Assembly (NCBI RefSeq): GCF_026241195.1
Contig: NZ_JAPFQO010000010.1
Coordinates: 172,043 to 236,042, forward strand
Direction: 5' to 3'
Origin: Pontibacter anaerobius
GTDB taxonomy: Bacteria > Bacteroidota > Bacteroidia > Cytophagales > Hymenobacteraceae
Length of the DNA: 64,000 nt
Numbering within the stretch: position 1 is the stretch's first letter; each line of letters begins with the position of its first letter. A model generated the notes under the pieces. That model had not been told where the DNA came from. It saw only the letters and a program-made list of their open reading frames with translations, and made no database searches. The position numbers were made by a program, and so were the translations under genes. Below, one piece after another: positions 9,796 to 18,710 of the stretch.

Positions 9796-10122
9796 TAATT
9801 TTTTTAGCGTTAAGATGTGCAGAACAGGCAAGTTACGGCTTTGTTCAGGGCAAGCGCAAGTATAAAACAGATGGGTAAACATTGAAATATAAAGTGCGAA
9901 GCCGCGTTAAGGGGTGGTGAGCGTGGCACGGCTGTTGCACAAGGCGGGGTGAGGCACTTGAAAAAGGCCGTAGTTTTAAGTCTAATAATTTAGCACTAAA
10001 GCTTTTACTATTCGAAAAGTAAAACTACCTTTGTGCCCCGAATTTCACAGTTCATACGGAACATGCTGATTTCCAAAGATTAGAAAGTTAACATATTATT
10101 AATATCCTAAAAATCTAAGAAA
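9796..10122. other. intergenic region between divergent mutY and HU genes
   Basis: The right half is AT-rich and holds the HU promoter (see 10026). I see no RNA gene or repeat here apart from one AGTATA word near 9860. Confidence 0.5.
10026..10033 (+). promoter_or_regulatory. -7 promoter element TACCTTTG for the HU gene
   Basis: This matches the Bacteroidota consensus TAnnTTTG exactly, about 90 bases before the HU start codon. The -33 position holds only TTT rather than TTG, so the match is partial. Confidence 0.55.
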
Positions 10123-10428
10123 GTGACTAAAGCAGAAGTAATATCAGAGATTGCTGATAAGACAGGGATTGATAAAGCAGATGTACAGTCTACAATCGAG
10201 GCTTTCTTCAAAGTGGTGAAGGACTCTATGGCTGATGGTAACAACATCTACGTGAGAGGTTTTGGTAGCTTTGTGAATAAGAAGCGTGCGAAGAAAGTAG
10301 CTCGTAACATTTCTAAAAACACATCTATCATTATCGACGAGCACTTTATCCCAAGCTTCAAACCGTCTAAGACCTTCATCCAGAAGATCAAGAACAGCAA
10401 AAAGATTCAGGAGCTTACGCATTCTTAA
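10123..10428 (+). CDS. HU/IHF-family nucleoid DNA-binding protein
   Basis: A 101-residue histone-like protein that bends and compacts DNA as a dimer. It begins with the helical dimerisation part (MTKAEVISEIADKTGI), then the beta-arm region with the family motif VRGFGSFVNKKRAKK, and ends F.PSKTFIQKIK. The start codon is GTG at 10123. It lies between divergent mutY and a TPR gene; 60 bases separate it from the latter, so cotranscription is possible. Confidence 0.93.
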   Translation: MTKAEVISEIADKTGIDKADVQSTIEAFFKVVKDSMADGNNIYVRGFGSFVNKKRAKKVARNISKNTSIIIDEHFIPSFKPSKTFIQKIKNSKKIQELTHS

Positions 10429-10488
10429 TTTTTTGTATCTTTGCTGAATCCGAATTGAATAAACATTGCAACCAATTAGGCAGAAAGA

Positions 10489-11352
10489 ATGAAACGGTCT
10501 CAAATACTGATAGTTGTAGCAGCCATCGCTTTGGTGGCCGTTCTATTCTTTTTGCCTAAGGTTGTTGTGAACAATGAGGATAAAGACAACCTTGCCGGAA
10601 ACCAGACCACTGCCGCCGTGCCGGAAGGCCACTCAGAAGATGATGGGCATGACCACGGAGCAGAGGAGGGGGCAGCGGCCGAAGCCCACAGAACTGCCAC
10701 ACCAGAGCAGCTGATGGCGCTGACAACCGCCCGCGCCAAGTATAACAAGGCTACCGATGAGCAAAGCCGCAGCCGTGTGGCTGTGGAGCTTGCCGAGGCC
10801 TACGCCAACGCCGCCAAGTATGACAGCGCTGGTTACTACTACGAAATTGCCGCTAAGGCCCGTGGTGGCGAGAAAAGCTTTAAAAGAGCCGGAGACGCCT
10901 ACTATGAGGCCTTTACGTTTGCTGCCACGCAGGAGCGCGCCAGCGAGTTGGGCCAGAAAGCCCGCAGCATGTATGAGCAGGTGCTGAAGAACAACCCTTC
11001 TGACCATGATGCCAAAACCAACGTAGCCATGACCTACATCGCGACCTCCAATCCGATGCAGGGCATTACCATGCTGCGCGAAGTGCTGGCCTCAGACCCA
11101 AATCACCAGAAGGCGCTGTTTAACCTCGGTATCCTATCCATTCAGTCTAACCAGTACGATAAGGCCGTAGGGCATTTTCAGAAACTGGTGTCGGTTAACC
11201 CGGAGCACGTAGAAGGAACCTTCTACCTGGCTGTAGCGTTGGCTGAGACGGGGCAGACGGAAGAGGCGAAGGCTTTATTTAACAAGGTGAAGAGCATGAG
11301 CACGGATCCGGCCCTTAATTCATCGGTAGACGAGTACCTGGCAAGACTATAG
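10489..11352 (+). CDS. membrane-anchored TPR protein
   Basis: A 287-residue protein with one N-terminal membrane anchor (ILIVVAAIALVAVLFFL, residues ~6-22). A His/Asp/Glu-rich linker follows (GHSEDDGHDHGAEEG). The rest is a helical domain made of at least three tetratricopeptide repeats from about residue 160; clear repeats are DHDAKTNVAMTYIATSN, HQKALFNLGILSIQSNQYDKA and HVEGTFYLAVALAETGQTEEA. TPRs are protein-interaction scaffolds. It sits between HU and a COX24-like/RNase E-G pair, so a link to RNA or ribosome biology is possible but unproven. Confidence 0.82.
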   Translation: MKRSQILIVVAAIALVAVLFFLPKVVVNNEDKDNLAGNQTTAAVPEGHSEDDGHDHGAEEGAAAEAHRTATPEQLMALTTARAKYNKATDEQSRSRVAVELAEAYANAAKYDSAGYYYEIAAKARGGEKSFKRAGDAYYEAFTFAATQERASELGQKARSMYEQVLKNNPSDHDAKTNVAMTYIATSNPMQGITMLREVLASDPNHQKALFNLGILSIQSNQYDKAVGHFQKLVSVNPEHVEGTFYLAVALAETGQTEEAKALFNKVKSMSTDPALNSSVDEYLARL

Positions 11353-11396
11353 TGAAGCATTAAAGAAATTATCCATAAAACAAAAACTACAAGATT

Positions 11397-11486
11397 ATGC
11401 CTTGCGGAAAGAAAAGAAAAAGACATAAGATCGCTACACACAAGAGAAAGAAGCGCCTTAGAAAAAACAGACATAAGAAGAAGTAA
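11397..11486 (+). CDS. 29-residue AURKAIP1/COX24-type basic mini-protein
   Basis: A very short gene: ATG at 11397, TAA at 11484-11486. The product begins MPCGKKRKRHKIATHKRKK and ends RKNRHKKK; nearly two thirds of its residues are Lys, Arg or His. This matches, by recollection of the pattern, the AURKAIP1/COX24 family of Bacteroidota, related to the C-terminus of mitochondrial ribosomal protein mS38. A ribosomal role is therefore likely by family. It lies 44 bases after the TPR gene and is followed by a hairpin before the RNase gene. Confidence 0.82.
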   Translation: MPCGKKRKRHKIATHKRKKRLRKNRHKKK

Positions 11487-11505
11487 TTCTTCCGCGTTCA
11501 CGAGG

Positions 11506-11541
11506 GCCCACTTTGCATAAGCTAAAGTGGGCTTTGGTCTT
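11506..11541 (+). terminator. hairpin between mini-protein and RNase genes
   Basis: The 9-base arms GCCCACTTT (11506-11514) and AAAGTGGGC (11524-11532) are followed by a T-rich stretch. The stem ends only ~40 bases before the TTG start of the RNase gene, so it may act as a partial terminator or attenuator. Confidence 0.65.
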
Positions 11542-11570
11542 ATACATCCAACATAACCATTTGAGAGAAA

Positions 11571-13169
11571 TTGAGCAACGAGCTAATCATCAATTCTACT
11601 CAGGATGGGGATCGCATTGCGCTTTTACAGGACAAACGCTTAGTTGAGTATCACTTCGAGTCGAAAGATACGGACTACATTGTAGGCGATATTTTCCTGG
11701 GTACTGTAAAAAAAGTAATGCCTGGACTGAACGCCGCCTTTATTGATATTGGCTACCAGAAGGATGCGTTTCTGCATTACCATGATCTGGGCGCTAATAT
11801 CAAAACACTTAACAGGTATGTTAAAGCGGCGCAAACACAGAAGAACGCAACACCCAAGCTGAACCAGGCTAAGTATGAGCCTGAGATAGACAAACTCGGC
11901 AAGATAGCTGACGTGCTCAAGAAGGGGCAGCAGCTGTTGGTGCAGATCGTTAAAGAGCCTATCTCAACTAAAGGCCCACGCTTATCCTGCGAGCTCTCTC
12001 TTGCCGGGCGATACCTGGTGCTCGTGCCGTTTTCAAACACGGTAAGCGTATCCAAGAAGATCGTAAGCAAAGAGGAGCGGACCCGACTGAAACGCCTGAT
12101 CACAAGTATAAAGCCGGAGAACTTCGGCGTGATTATCCGGACAGTGGCAGAAGGCCGCGATGTGGCAGAGCTCGACAGAGACCTGCGCAACATGCTAGCA
12201 AATTGGGAAGAGGGCTTTAAAACCCTCAGAATAGCAAAGCCAAACGACAAAATCATTGGCGAGCTCAATCGTTCTTCCTCCATCTTGAGGGATTTATTAA
12301 ACGAGAGCTTTGACAACATAGTGGTTGACAACACGCAACTCTATGACGAGATCAAGGCATACGTGCAAAGTATAGCGCCGGAAAGGATCAAGATCCTGAA
12401 GCACTATACTGGCAAAACCAAGACCTTTGAACACTTCCACATCGAGAAACAGCTGAAAGCTGCCTTCGGAAAGACTGTGACGATACCAGGTGGCGGATAC
12501 CTGGTGATTGAGCACACCGAGGCGCTGCATGTAGTTGATGTGAATAGTGGGAACAAATCCAATACCGAAACCGATCAGGAGGCAACCGCACTGCACGTAA
12601 ACATGATGGCCGCCAAAGAAGTGGCCCGCCAGTTGCGCCTCCGGGATATAGGTGGTATCATCGTAGTAGACTTCATTGATATGAAGTCGCCAGAAAACCG
12701 CCAGAAAGTATACGAGGTGGTGAAGGAGGAGATGAAGCGAGACCGCTCTAAGTCTACCATTCTTCCGATCTCGAAATTCGGCCTGATGCAGATCACCAGA
12801 CAGCGTGTAAGGCCTGAGCAAAATATTGTAACCGGCGAGGTTTGCCCTACATGTGGCGGCACCGGTAAAACATCTGCCAGTATTCTGGTAACAGACGAAA
12901 TTGACGCAGCAGTAGACGACTTGCTGACAAGCCACAACCACAAGAGTCTGGAAGTATACTTACACCCGTTTGTGCATGCCTACTACACCAAAGGCCTGAT
13001 CTCACGGCAGGTGAAGTGGTTCTTTAAGTACTTCAGATGGGTGAGTTTAATCAAAGATACCTCCCTCGGCATCATGGAGTTTAAAGTGATGGACAGTAGG
13101 GGCGAGGAAATAGAATTGCGATCCGCCTTCAGCGACATGAATGGCGTGCAGAATAAAGAAGAGGAGTAG
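11571..13169 (+). CDS. rng: Rne/Rng-family ribonuclease
   Basis: An endoribonuclease of the RNase E/G family, involved in rRNA maturation and mRNA decay. The S1 domain is seen early (DIFLGTVKKVMPGLNAAFIDIG, residues ~39-60, then a long insertion). The catalytic DNase-I-like core carries the Mg-binding pair in VVDVNSGN and IVVDFIDMK. The Zn-link motif CPTCGGTGK follows. The 532-residue length fits RNase G plus an insertion and lacks the RNase E scaffold tail. The start is TTG at 11571 (MSNELIINST), which agrees with relatives. Confidence 0.92.
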   Translation: MSNELIINSTQDGDRIALLQDKRLVEYHFESKDTDYIVGDIFLGTVKKVMPGLNAAFIDIGYQKDAFLHYHDLGANIKTLNRYVKAAQTQKNATPKLNQAKYEPEIDKLGKIADVLKKGQQLLVQIVKEPISTKGPRLSCELSLAGRYLVLVPFSNTVSVSKKIVSKEERTRLKRLITSIKPENFGVIIRTVAEGRDVAELDRDLRNMLANWEEGFKTLRIAKPNDKIIGELNRSSSILRDLLNESFDNIVVDNTQLYDEIKAYVQSIAPERIKILKHYTGKTKTFEHFHIEKQLKAAFGKTVTIPGGGYLVIEHTEALHVVDVNSGNKSNTETDQEATALHVNMMAAKEVARQLRLRDIGGIIVVDFIDMKSPENRQKVYEVVKEEMKRDRSKSTILPISKFGLMQITRQRVRPEQNIVTGEVCPTCGGTGKTSASILVTDEIDAAVDDLLTSHNHKSLEVYLHPFVHAYYTKGLISRQVKWFFKYFRWVSLIKDTSLGIMEFKVMDSRGEEIELRSAFSDMNGVQNKEEE

Positions 13170-13188
13170 GCCTGGCTTACCTTACAAA

Positions 13189-13227
13189 AAAGCCGCTGCT
13201 AAACTAATAGCAGCGGCTTTCTTCGTT
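13189..13227. terminator. intrinsic terminator between convergent genes
   Basis: The arms AAAGCCGCTGCTA and TAGCAGCGGCTTT (13189-13201 and 13208-13220) form a 13-base stem. A T-rich run follows, and there is an A-run on the left side, so it can work in both directions. Confidence 0.9.
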
Positions 13228-13242
13228 TTATAAGTATGGCTC

Positions 13243-13902
13243 TTAGAACTTGAGGCCGAAATCAAGCGAAACGCCGTTGTTTTTCACAGAGATATTCTTG
13301 TCGCCGAACTTCTTCTCGTAAAAGTCGTCGATATCGGTGAGGCCGCGGTGGTAGGTAAGGCCGCCGAACACTTTGGTGCTCTCGCCCATCTGGAACTCCA
13401 CGCCGCCGCCAAGCAGTGCATCCGCCTCAAAAATATTGAAGCGCTTGATCACCTTCTCGCTGTTAATGACCTTCTTGTCGTTTACCTGGGCTGCCACCTT
13501 GGTGTTAAGCGAGCCGCCTACCTGGAAGTATAGTAACGTGCCCGGGGCCACCTCGTTCGTAAATAGCTTCAGGCTTATCGGTAACTGCACATACTGCACG
13601 GCAATGTCATCTTTCATCTGGCGGGATGTGCCGCTATCATCTGTTTCTGTGTAGGTAATCTCAGAGCCTTTGCTGCGGTACATCAGGCCGGTGCTGAAGG
13701 CGTAGTTCTGGGCGAAAAAATAATCCACCACCACGCCTACGCCCAGGCGCAGCTTGTTGCTTTCCTTCTCAAAGTTATACCTGTCCTCGGCCACGAAGCG
13801 GTTCCCGGAAATGGTTGGAGACAACTGTAATCCGATCTCAACCTGGGCCATCGATGTGAACCCGGCGCACAAAAACAGCAATAAGAGTGTAATTTTCTTC
13901 AT
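13243..13902 (-). CDS. outer-membrane beta-barrel protein (PorT-like family)
   Basis: A 219-residue exported protein. The start at 13902 gives a standard signal peptide (MKKITLLLLFLCAGFTSMAQ). The mature part alternates beta strands and ends in the outer-membrane signature SLDFGLKF with a terminal Phe. An N-terminal motif like V.IGLQLSPTISGN matches the PorT/'outer membrane beta-barrel' family abundant in Bacteroidota. An upstream ATG at 13965 is in frame but would bury the signal peptide. It is divergent from gldB and shares the 75-base gap with its promoter. Confidence 0.82.
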   Translation of the reverse strand: MKKITLLLLFLCAGFTSMAQVEIGLQLSPTISGNRFVAEDRYNFEKESNKLRLGVGVVVDYFFAQNYAFSTGLMYRSKGSEITYTETDDSGTSRQMKDDIAVQYVQLPISLKLFTNEVAPGTLLYFQVGGSLNTKVAAQVNDKKVINSEKVIKRFNIFEADALLGGGVEFQMGESTKVFGGLTYHRGLTDIDDFYEKKFGDKNISVKNNGVSLDFGLKF

Positions 13903-13952
13903 TAGCTTAGCTTTTATTATACTTTGCGTTACCCTATTACGAAGTAACCCCC

Positions 13953-13960
13953 TATTTTTG
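13953..13960 (+). promoter_or_regulatory. -7 element TATTTTTG for gldB
   Basis: This fits the TAnnTTTG consensus and lies 17 bases before the gldB ATG, so the mRNA leader would be only about 10 bases. No clear -33 TTG is present at the usual distance. Confidence 0.55.
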
Positions 13961-13976
13961 TACAAAGATACGAAAC

Positions 13977-14981
13977 ATGTATTACAGATTCCTTATACTT
14001 GCCATACTTGTATTCACCTTTGGTTGCGGCGAAAAAGGCTGCGAACTGCCCAAAGAAATAGCTAATATTCCGGTGGATGTGGAGATAGAGCGGCTGGAGA
14101 AACCTTTCTTTGAGGCAGAAACCAAAGCCGACATTGCCGGGTTTATCAAAGACAATCCATACTTTGCCCAGCAGTACCTGCAGCAGGGCGAATACCCTTC
14201 CGATTCTGCTTTCATTAATCCGCTGCATTCCCTGGCCACCAACAAAGCCCTGGACTCGCTGGCGCAGCAGGCCATGAGTACGTTTGCCAATATGCAGGAG
14301 CAGGAGGGGCAGCTGGAGGGAGCTTTTAAGGTGCTAAAGTATAATTACCCGGAGTTTGAGGTGCCGCAGGTGAAAACCTTTGTAACAGGCCTGGGTACCT
14401 TGGGTAACGACCTGTATGTATCGGATAGCCTGATTGTGTTTGGGATAGACTACTTTATCGGGCCGGAGGCGAAGTATCGTCCGCAGGCGTATGATTACAT
14501 TCTGAACCGCTACGAGCCGAACAAAATGGTGCCGGCAGCCATGCTGTTGCTCTCCAATCGTTTTAACAAGACCAATTTTGCAGACCGCACCCTGCTGGCC
14601 GAGATGATCGGAATGGGTAAGGCATACTATTTTGTGAAATCGGTGCTACCTTGCGTGCCGGATTCCCTGATCATCTCTTACTCTGACAAGCAGATAGCGG
14701 ATGTATTCCATAACGAAGGCCGAATATGGGCACACTTTATTGAAAAAGAGCTGCTGTTTGATAAAACCCCTTTCGTGGTAAACAAATATATTGGCGAGCG
14801 GCCCAATACACCTGAAATAGATGCTACGGCTCCCGGCCGTGTAGGTACCTGGGTAGGCTGGCAGATTGTGCGCAAGTACATGGAGCGAAACCCGGAGGTA
14901 ACCTTGCCAGAGCTAATGGCCGAAACAGACTACCGCAAAATTTTCGAGGAGTCAAAGTATAAGCCGGAGAAGAAACGATAA
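13977..14981 (+). CDS. gldB: gliding motility lipoprotein GldB
   Basis: GldB is a lipoprotein needed for gliding in Flavobacterium. The sequence opens with a short hydrophobic signal (MYYRFLILAILVFTFGC), with lipidation expected at Cys17, then the family pattern ELPKEIANIPVDVEIERLE. The conserved C-terminal block APGRVGTWVGWQIVRKYM is present. Its 334 residues are normal for GldB. It is about 6 kb from gldD/gldE and appears monocistronic. The signal core is written with two TATACTT/CATACTT words. Confidence 0.9.
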   Translation: MYYRFLILAILVFTFGCGEKGCELPKEIANIPVDVEIERLEKPFFEAETKADIAGFIKDNPYFAQQYLQQGEYPSDSAFINPLHSLATNKALDSLAQQAMSTFANMQEQEGQLEGAFKVLKYNYPEFEVPQVKTFVTGLGTLGNDLYVSDSLIVFGIDYFIGPEAKYRPQAYDYILNRYEPNKMVPAAMLLLSNRFNKTNFADRTLLAEMIGMGKAYYFVKSVLPCVPDSLIISYSDKQIADVFHNEGRIWAHFIEKELLFDKTPFVVNKYIGERPNTPEIDATAPGRVGTWVGWQIVRKYMERNPEVTLPELMAETDYRKIFEESKYKPEKKR

Positions 14982-15097
14982 CATGATAATGGCCGCACGG
15001 CTTCACTGTTAAATTGTTTTCGGGGAAAAAGCCCGCTCAACAGGTTCGCTTGACTTCTGATCAATAATTTTGCGATCCAACAACTCAACAATTTAGA

Positions 15098-16306
15098 ATG
15101 CATATTGCCCTCCTTAACCAGCATCACCACAACCCGGACTGCCCTGCCACGTGCCGCCACTATACTTTTATGGAGGAGTTGGTGCAAAGGCATAGGGTAA
15201 GCCTGGTGACAAGCGACGGCTGGCGAAAGACCCGTATCACGCACAAGTATAGCTGGGTGCCGGAGGGAGTGGAGCTACACGAGATTACCGCGCCATACTC
15301 AAACAAAATGGGTGTGCGCAAACGCCTGAAGTCCTTTGCAGGCTTTGCCGGAAGTGCCTTTAAGCGCACCATGCAGCTGCAGAAGCCGGATGTGCTGTGG
15401 GCGGTGTCTACGCCGCTGAGTACGCCGTGGGTAGCCTCGCAGGTGGCAAAGCTGCGGGGTGTGCCGTGGGTATTTGAGGTGCAGGATCTTTGGCCGAGTT
15501 TCCCGATACAGATGGGCGCGGTGCCAAACAGCTGGCTGCAGCAGCGCCTCTACAACATGGAGCGCCGCCTGTACGAGAGCGCCAGCCACATCATCACCCT
15601 CTCCCCGGATATGACGGATTACATCGCAGGCCTTGGCATCCCGAGGGAGAAAATCACGACCAATTACAACGGGACAGATCTGGACATGGTAGATGCTGTG
15701 CCGGAGCAGGAGGTGGAGGAGATGCGGAGCAAGTATAAGCTGCAGGGCAAGCGGGTGGTGCTTTACGCAGGTACCTACGGCCGTGCCAACAGCATGCCCA
15801 CGCTGATGCAGACTATCCAAAGTATGGCCGCAGACCAAAGTATAATGTTCGTCTTTACCGGCAACGGATACTACGATCCACAGCTGAAGGAACTGGCGCA
15901 GCGGGTGCCAAACCTGCTGTTGCTGCCGCCGCAGCCACGCCCGGATGTGTTTAAGCTCTTTAAACTGGCCGATGTATCCCTGGTGCCTTTCAATGACCTG
16001 CCGGTATTAGCCAGCAACTCTCCCGCCAAGTTTTATGATAGCCTTGCCTGCGGCACCCCGACCATCGTTACCAACCCCGGCTGGACAAAGGCTGTTGTGG
16101 AGAAGTATGGCTGTGGCTGGTATACCCCTGCCGAGCAGCCGGAGGCCTTGGCCCAGATCCTGCGCGGGATACTGGCGCAACCAGATAAGCTCCAGGCTGC
16201 GTCAGCCAGCGGAGCAGCCGTCGCCCGACAGCTATTCGACCGCAAGCAGCTGATACGGCAGGTGGAAGAGGTGTTGCTGCATGTGGTGAGTCAGTTCTCC
16301 CGCTGA
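15098..16306 (+). CDS. glycosyltransferase family 4 (WcaI/WbuB-like)
   Basis: A 402-residue GT-B fold glycosyltransferase, probably building a cell-surface polysaccharide. The N-terminal domain contains NQHHHNPDCPATCRHYTFMEELVQRH, typical of this GT4 subgroup. VPWVFEVQDLWPSF is its acceptor-side motif, and ITLSPDMTDYIAGLGIPREKI introduces the hinge. The C-terminal domain holds VLYAGTYGRANS and SNSPAKFYDSLACGTPTIV, the nucleotide-sugar binding region. It stands alone, not in a polysaccharide cluster. Acceptor and donor cannot be told from sequence. Confidence 0.88.
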   Translation: MHIALLNQHHHNPDCPATCRHYTFMEELVQRHRVSLVTSDGWRKTRITHKYSWVPEGVELHEITAPYSNKMGVRKRLKSFAGFAGSAFKRTMQLQKPDVLWAVSTPLSTPWVASQVAKLRGVPWVFEVQDLWPSFPIQMGAVPNSWLQQRLYNMERRLYESASHIITLSPDMTDYIAGLGIPREKITTNYNGTDLDMVDAVPEQEVEEMRSKYKLQGKRVVLYAGTYGRANSMPTLMQTIQSMAADQSIMFVFTGNGYYDPQLKELAQRVPNLLLLPPQPRPDVFKLFKLADVSLVPFNDLPVLASNSPAKFYDSLACGTPTIVTNPGWTKAVVEKYGCGWYTPAEQPEALAQILRGILAQPDKLQAASASGAAVARQLFDRKQLIRQVEEVLLHVVSQFSR

Positions 16307-16478
16307 TTTTATACTTTTCCTCTCAGTTTTTCCTAATATCTTCTCTTAATAGCTTTTAGGTGATTCTATGCCTCTGATAAAAGCTGGCATGTGGTTTGGA
16401 TATGCAACCGTAACCGCACTAACTCCCAAGCCTGGGCGCTGGTGCCAATCTATCTAACCGACCTAAAAGCAAAAGAAG

Positions 16479-16958
16479 ATGAAAAAGAACCTGTTAGCCC
16501 TGGCACTAGGTGTGCTGGTTATGGGCAGCGCTGTAGCACCCGCAGTAGCACAAGATACTACAAAGCCTCGCCAGGAGGCAAGAATGCAGAAACACAAAGG
16601 CGAGCGTAAGTCTCCGGAAGAAAGGGCCCAAGCCAAAACAGAGCGCATGGACAAGGAACTGGACCTGAGCAAATCACAGGCAAAGAAGGTGAAGGCTCTT
16701 TACCTGAAAGAGGCAAAGGAGCATAAGGAAAAGAGAGCGCATTTTAAGAAAGGCGACAAGAAAGATGCGGCCGCCCGCGAGCAGATGCGTGCGGAAATGA
16801 TGGCCGCCCACCAGCGCCACAACGAGGAGATGAAAGACATCCTCAATAAAAAGCAGTATGCCAAGTATGAGGAGATACAGGCGAAGAAGCGGGCTAAGCA
16901 TGAGCAGCAACGCGATTCCCGCAAATCCCATAAAGGAGAAAGACAGCACAGAAGCTAA
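16479..16958 (+). CDS. basic periplasmic protein, DUF4890/Spy-like
   Basis: A 159-residue protein with a clean signal peptide (cleavage near AVAQ, residue ~25). The mature chain is highly charged and helical, rich in Lys, Glu, Arg and His. It includes a Spy/CpxP-like segment (LDLSKSQAKKVKALYLKEAKEHKEKR) and a second one near KDILNKKQYAKYEEIQAKK. By family resemblance it may be a small periplasmic chaperone or stress protein, but this is an inference. It is followed by a strong terminator and appears monocistronic. Confidence 0.72.
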   Translation: MKKNLLALALGVLVMGSAVAPAVAQDTTKPRQEARMQKHKGERKSPEERAQAKTERMDKELDLSKSQAKKVKALYLKEAKEHKEKRAHFKKGDKKDAAAREQMRAEMMAAHQRHNEEMKDILNKKQYAKYEEIQAKKRAKHEQQRDSRKSHKGERQHRS

Positions 16959-16975
16959 AGATAAGAGAATGCAGA

Positions 16976-17012
16976 AGGGGGAGGCCACAGTTGGCCTCCC
17001 TCTTTTTCTTTT
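16976..17012 (+). terminator. intrinsic terminator
   Basis: The stem AGGGGGAGGCCA / TGGCCTCCCTCT is followed by TTTTTCTTTT directly after the DUF4890-like gene. Confidence 0.9.
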
Positions 17013-17027
17013 CAGTAAAGTATAAAC

Positions 17028-17615
17028 TTACTCTTTCAGCACCATATCGATGCACATAACGGCGCCAAGTATGAGTAACCTGATGTTGTTATTCTCAGGC
17101 ACCTGGTCCGTCATGGTGAGCATGTAATTATCGGCGGAGGTGAAGAGCTCTTTGCCCATGCCCGCCCACTTTTTATTGATGTGCGCAAACTCCAGGTTGT
17201 CTTTTACGAACTTAAAATCCCAGCTGGTCCACTTGCCCTTCAGCGAGAAAAGGTAATTGTCGGCGGTATCAACCACATTGAATTTGCCACCTATCGAGAA
17301 GAATTTCTGCTTGAGTTTGCCCACCACTTCATCGTCATGGTCCAGCACCTCTACTTTAGAAAGGAAGAACGAAACGCCTCTGCGCACCGTCAGCACCTTC
17401 TCGCCATCAGCCGACCTTACCTCGATACGGAAGGGCGTCATCCGCTTGTAGTCGGTAAAGCGCAATAGCCTGGTGAAAATCCCCAGGTTCTCCTCACGGC
17501 AGGTAAGGGCCAGTTCCTGCGTTTGCGGGTTATAAATGTCGTAGTTGTTTGAGGCTTTAAATACGCCGGTGTGCTCTTTTACAAAGAATGTATTTTGGTT
17601 AAGTATAGGGTGCAT
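17028..17615 (-). CDS. phospholipid scramblase / LURP-one-like protein
   Basis: A 195-residue protein without a signal peptide. It consists of regularly spaced beta strands in the style of the tubby-like/scramblase fold: NTFFVKEHTGVFKASNNYDIYNP, FRIEVRSADGEKVLTVRRG, and FNVVDTADNYLFSLKGKWTSWDF. A final hydrophobic segment (IRLLILGAVMCIDMVL) resembles the C-terminal helix of scramblases. Function in bacteria is not established. The gene is convergent with the preceding one and appears to stand alone. Confidence 0.72.
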   Translation of the reverse strand: MHPILNQNTFFVKEHTGVFKASNNYDIYNPQTQELALTCREENLGIFTRLLRFTDYKRMTPFRIEVRSADGEKVLTVRRGVSFFLSKVEVLDHDDEVVGKLKQKFFSIGGKFNVVDTADNYLFSLKGKWTSWDFKFVKDNLEFAHINKKWAGMGKELFTSADNYMLTMTDQVPENNNIRLLILGAVMCIDMVLKE

Positions 17616-17910
17616 GGGATAAAGTAATATGCCGATAATTGATTTAAGGTGTTTTTTTAACTCACCACAGGCGAGAAACTTTAAATATAATATAAATAAA
17701 ATGTTTTTGGCGCCCTATACTTAAAGTTGCTGGGCTAAAAAAATGTAGGTCTGAAGTGGGTTTGGGAGGAAAGGGGCTAATGTTACAATGACGTGTAAAG
17801 CTTAAGGTTAAATGTTAATCTTTGGGAAGTGTGGATCGATAACATACTGGTGTAAACGATGTGCGAAGTATTCAGCCGCAGCATAGAGTATACACGTGGT
17901 TGGCACTTAG

Positions 17911-18537
17911 TTATTTTTTCAGTAGCGCTACGAGTAGAGCAATTAGCGCCACACCTAACGCCACATAACTTAATAGATTATTACCGCTTTCTTCTTCTGT
18001 TTCTGATGCTTTAGCCTGATTCCTATAGGCAGCAAGTATAGCGTACTCGTTCATCCAACTTTTCAGGTGCAGAGGAAGTTGTTCTTGCTCTTGGCTCTCT
18101 ACCAGTTCTTCTAATTGTAGAGAATCAAGATGCTCACCTGGGAGAGGCGGCACATAGCTAAATTCTGGATTAGAGAGATTTCTGGATATGCTACAGCCGT
18201 CAATTTCAGGTATACGCCCTTCCTTATCCAGTTTAGTGTAGATAACCCACATGCCTTCAGTAACATACTTAGTACAGGAACTGGTAAGGTGATTATATCC
18301 AAATATAGTGTCTGCTACTGCTTCACCCTTAATAACATCAAGAACTTTGATTGTATAGGTACTATCATTATGGCTTAAAACGTCACCAATAAACACCAAA
18401 GAGTTCGCTGCAATGTTTTTATAAACTCTTTCTGCTTTCCAGTTATCGCCAAGATATGGTATACACTCGCATGCAAAGGAGTTGTGGCTGAATAGCGACA
18501 CAACAACTACCAATACAAGTCGTGTTAGATGGTTCAT
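17911..18537 (-). CDS. exported Cys-rich protein with C-terminal membrane anchor
   Basis: A 208-residue protein. The ATG at 18537 gives a good signal peptide (LTRLVLVVVVSLFSHNSFA) followed at once by CECIP. That opening, then FIGDVLSHNDSTYTIKVLDVIKG, resembles TIMP/NTR-like domains, which begin with a Cys-x-Cys. Further cysteines (SSC, DGC) could pair. The end is a single transmembrane helix (LLSYVALGVALIALLVALLKK). It would therefore be a membrane-anchored periplasmic or extracellular domain. A longer in-frame start at 18636 would hide the signal peptide. The TIMP resemblance is an inference from pattern only. Confidence 0.68.
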   Translation of the reverse strand: MNHLTRLVLVVVVSLFSHNSFACECIPYLGDNWKAERVYKNIAANSLVFIGDVLSHNDSTYTIKVLDVIKGEAVADTIFGYNHLTSSCTKYVTEGMWVIYTKLDKEGRIPEIDGCSISRNLSNPEFSYVPPLPGEHLDSLQLEELVESQEQEQLPLHLKSWMNEYAILAAYRNQAKASETEEESGNNLLSYVALGVALIALLVALLKK

Positions 18538-18650
18538 AGTTACTGCCAAATTGTGTACTAACGGAAGTCTATTCTGCTTATCAGGTATTTTTAACAAATA
18601 AGCCGAATTGCAATTCAATATAGTATAAACTTCCATCTACAGCAATAACT

Positions 18651-18690
18651 ATAAAAGCCTGCCGCAACTATGGTTGCAACAGGCTTTTAT
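18651..18690 (-). terminator. intrinsic terminator after nth
   Basis: The arms AAAAGCCTG (18653-18661) and CAGGCTTTT (18680-18688) enclose a smaller inner stem GCAAC/GTTGC. It lies just beyond the stop codon of nth. Confidence 0.82.
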
Positions 18691-18710
18691 ACTTTAGAGG
18701 ATTATTTTCA

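Noticed and set aside
9796..9882. MutY start at the upstream ATG (9882)
   Set aside because: The extra 29 residues do not look like the family, and the ATG at 9795 gives a normal MutY.
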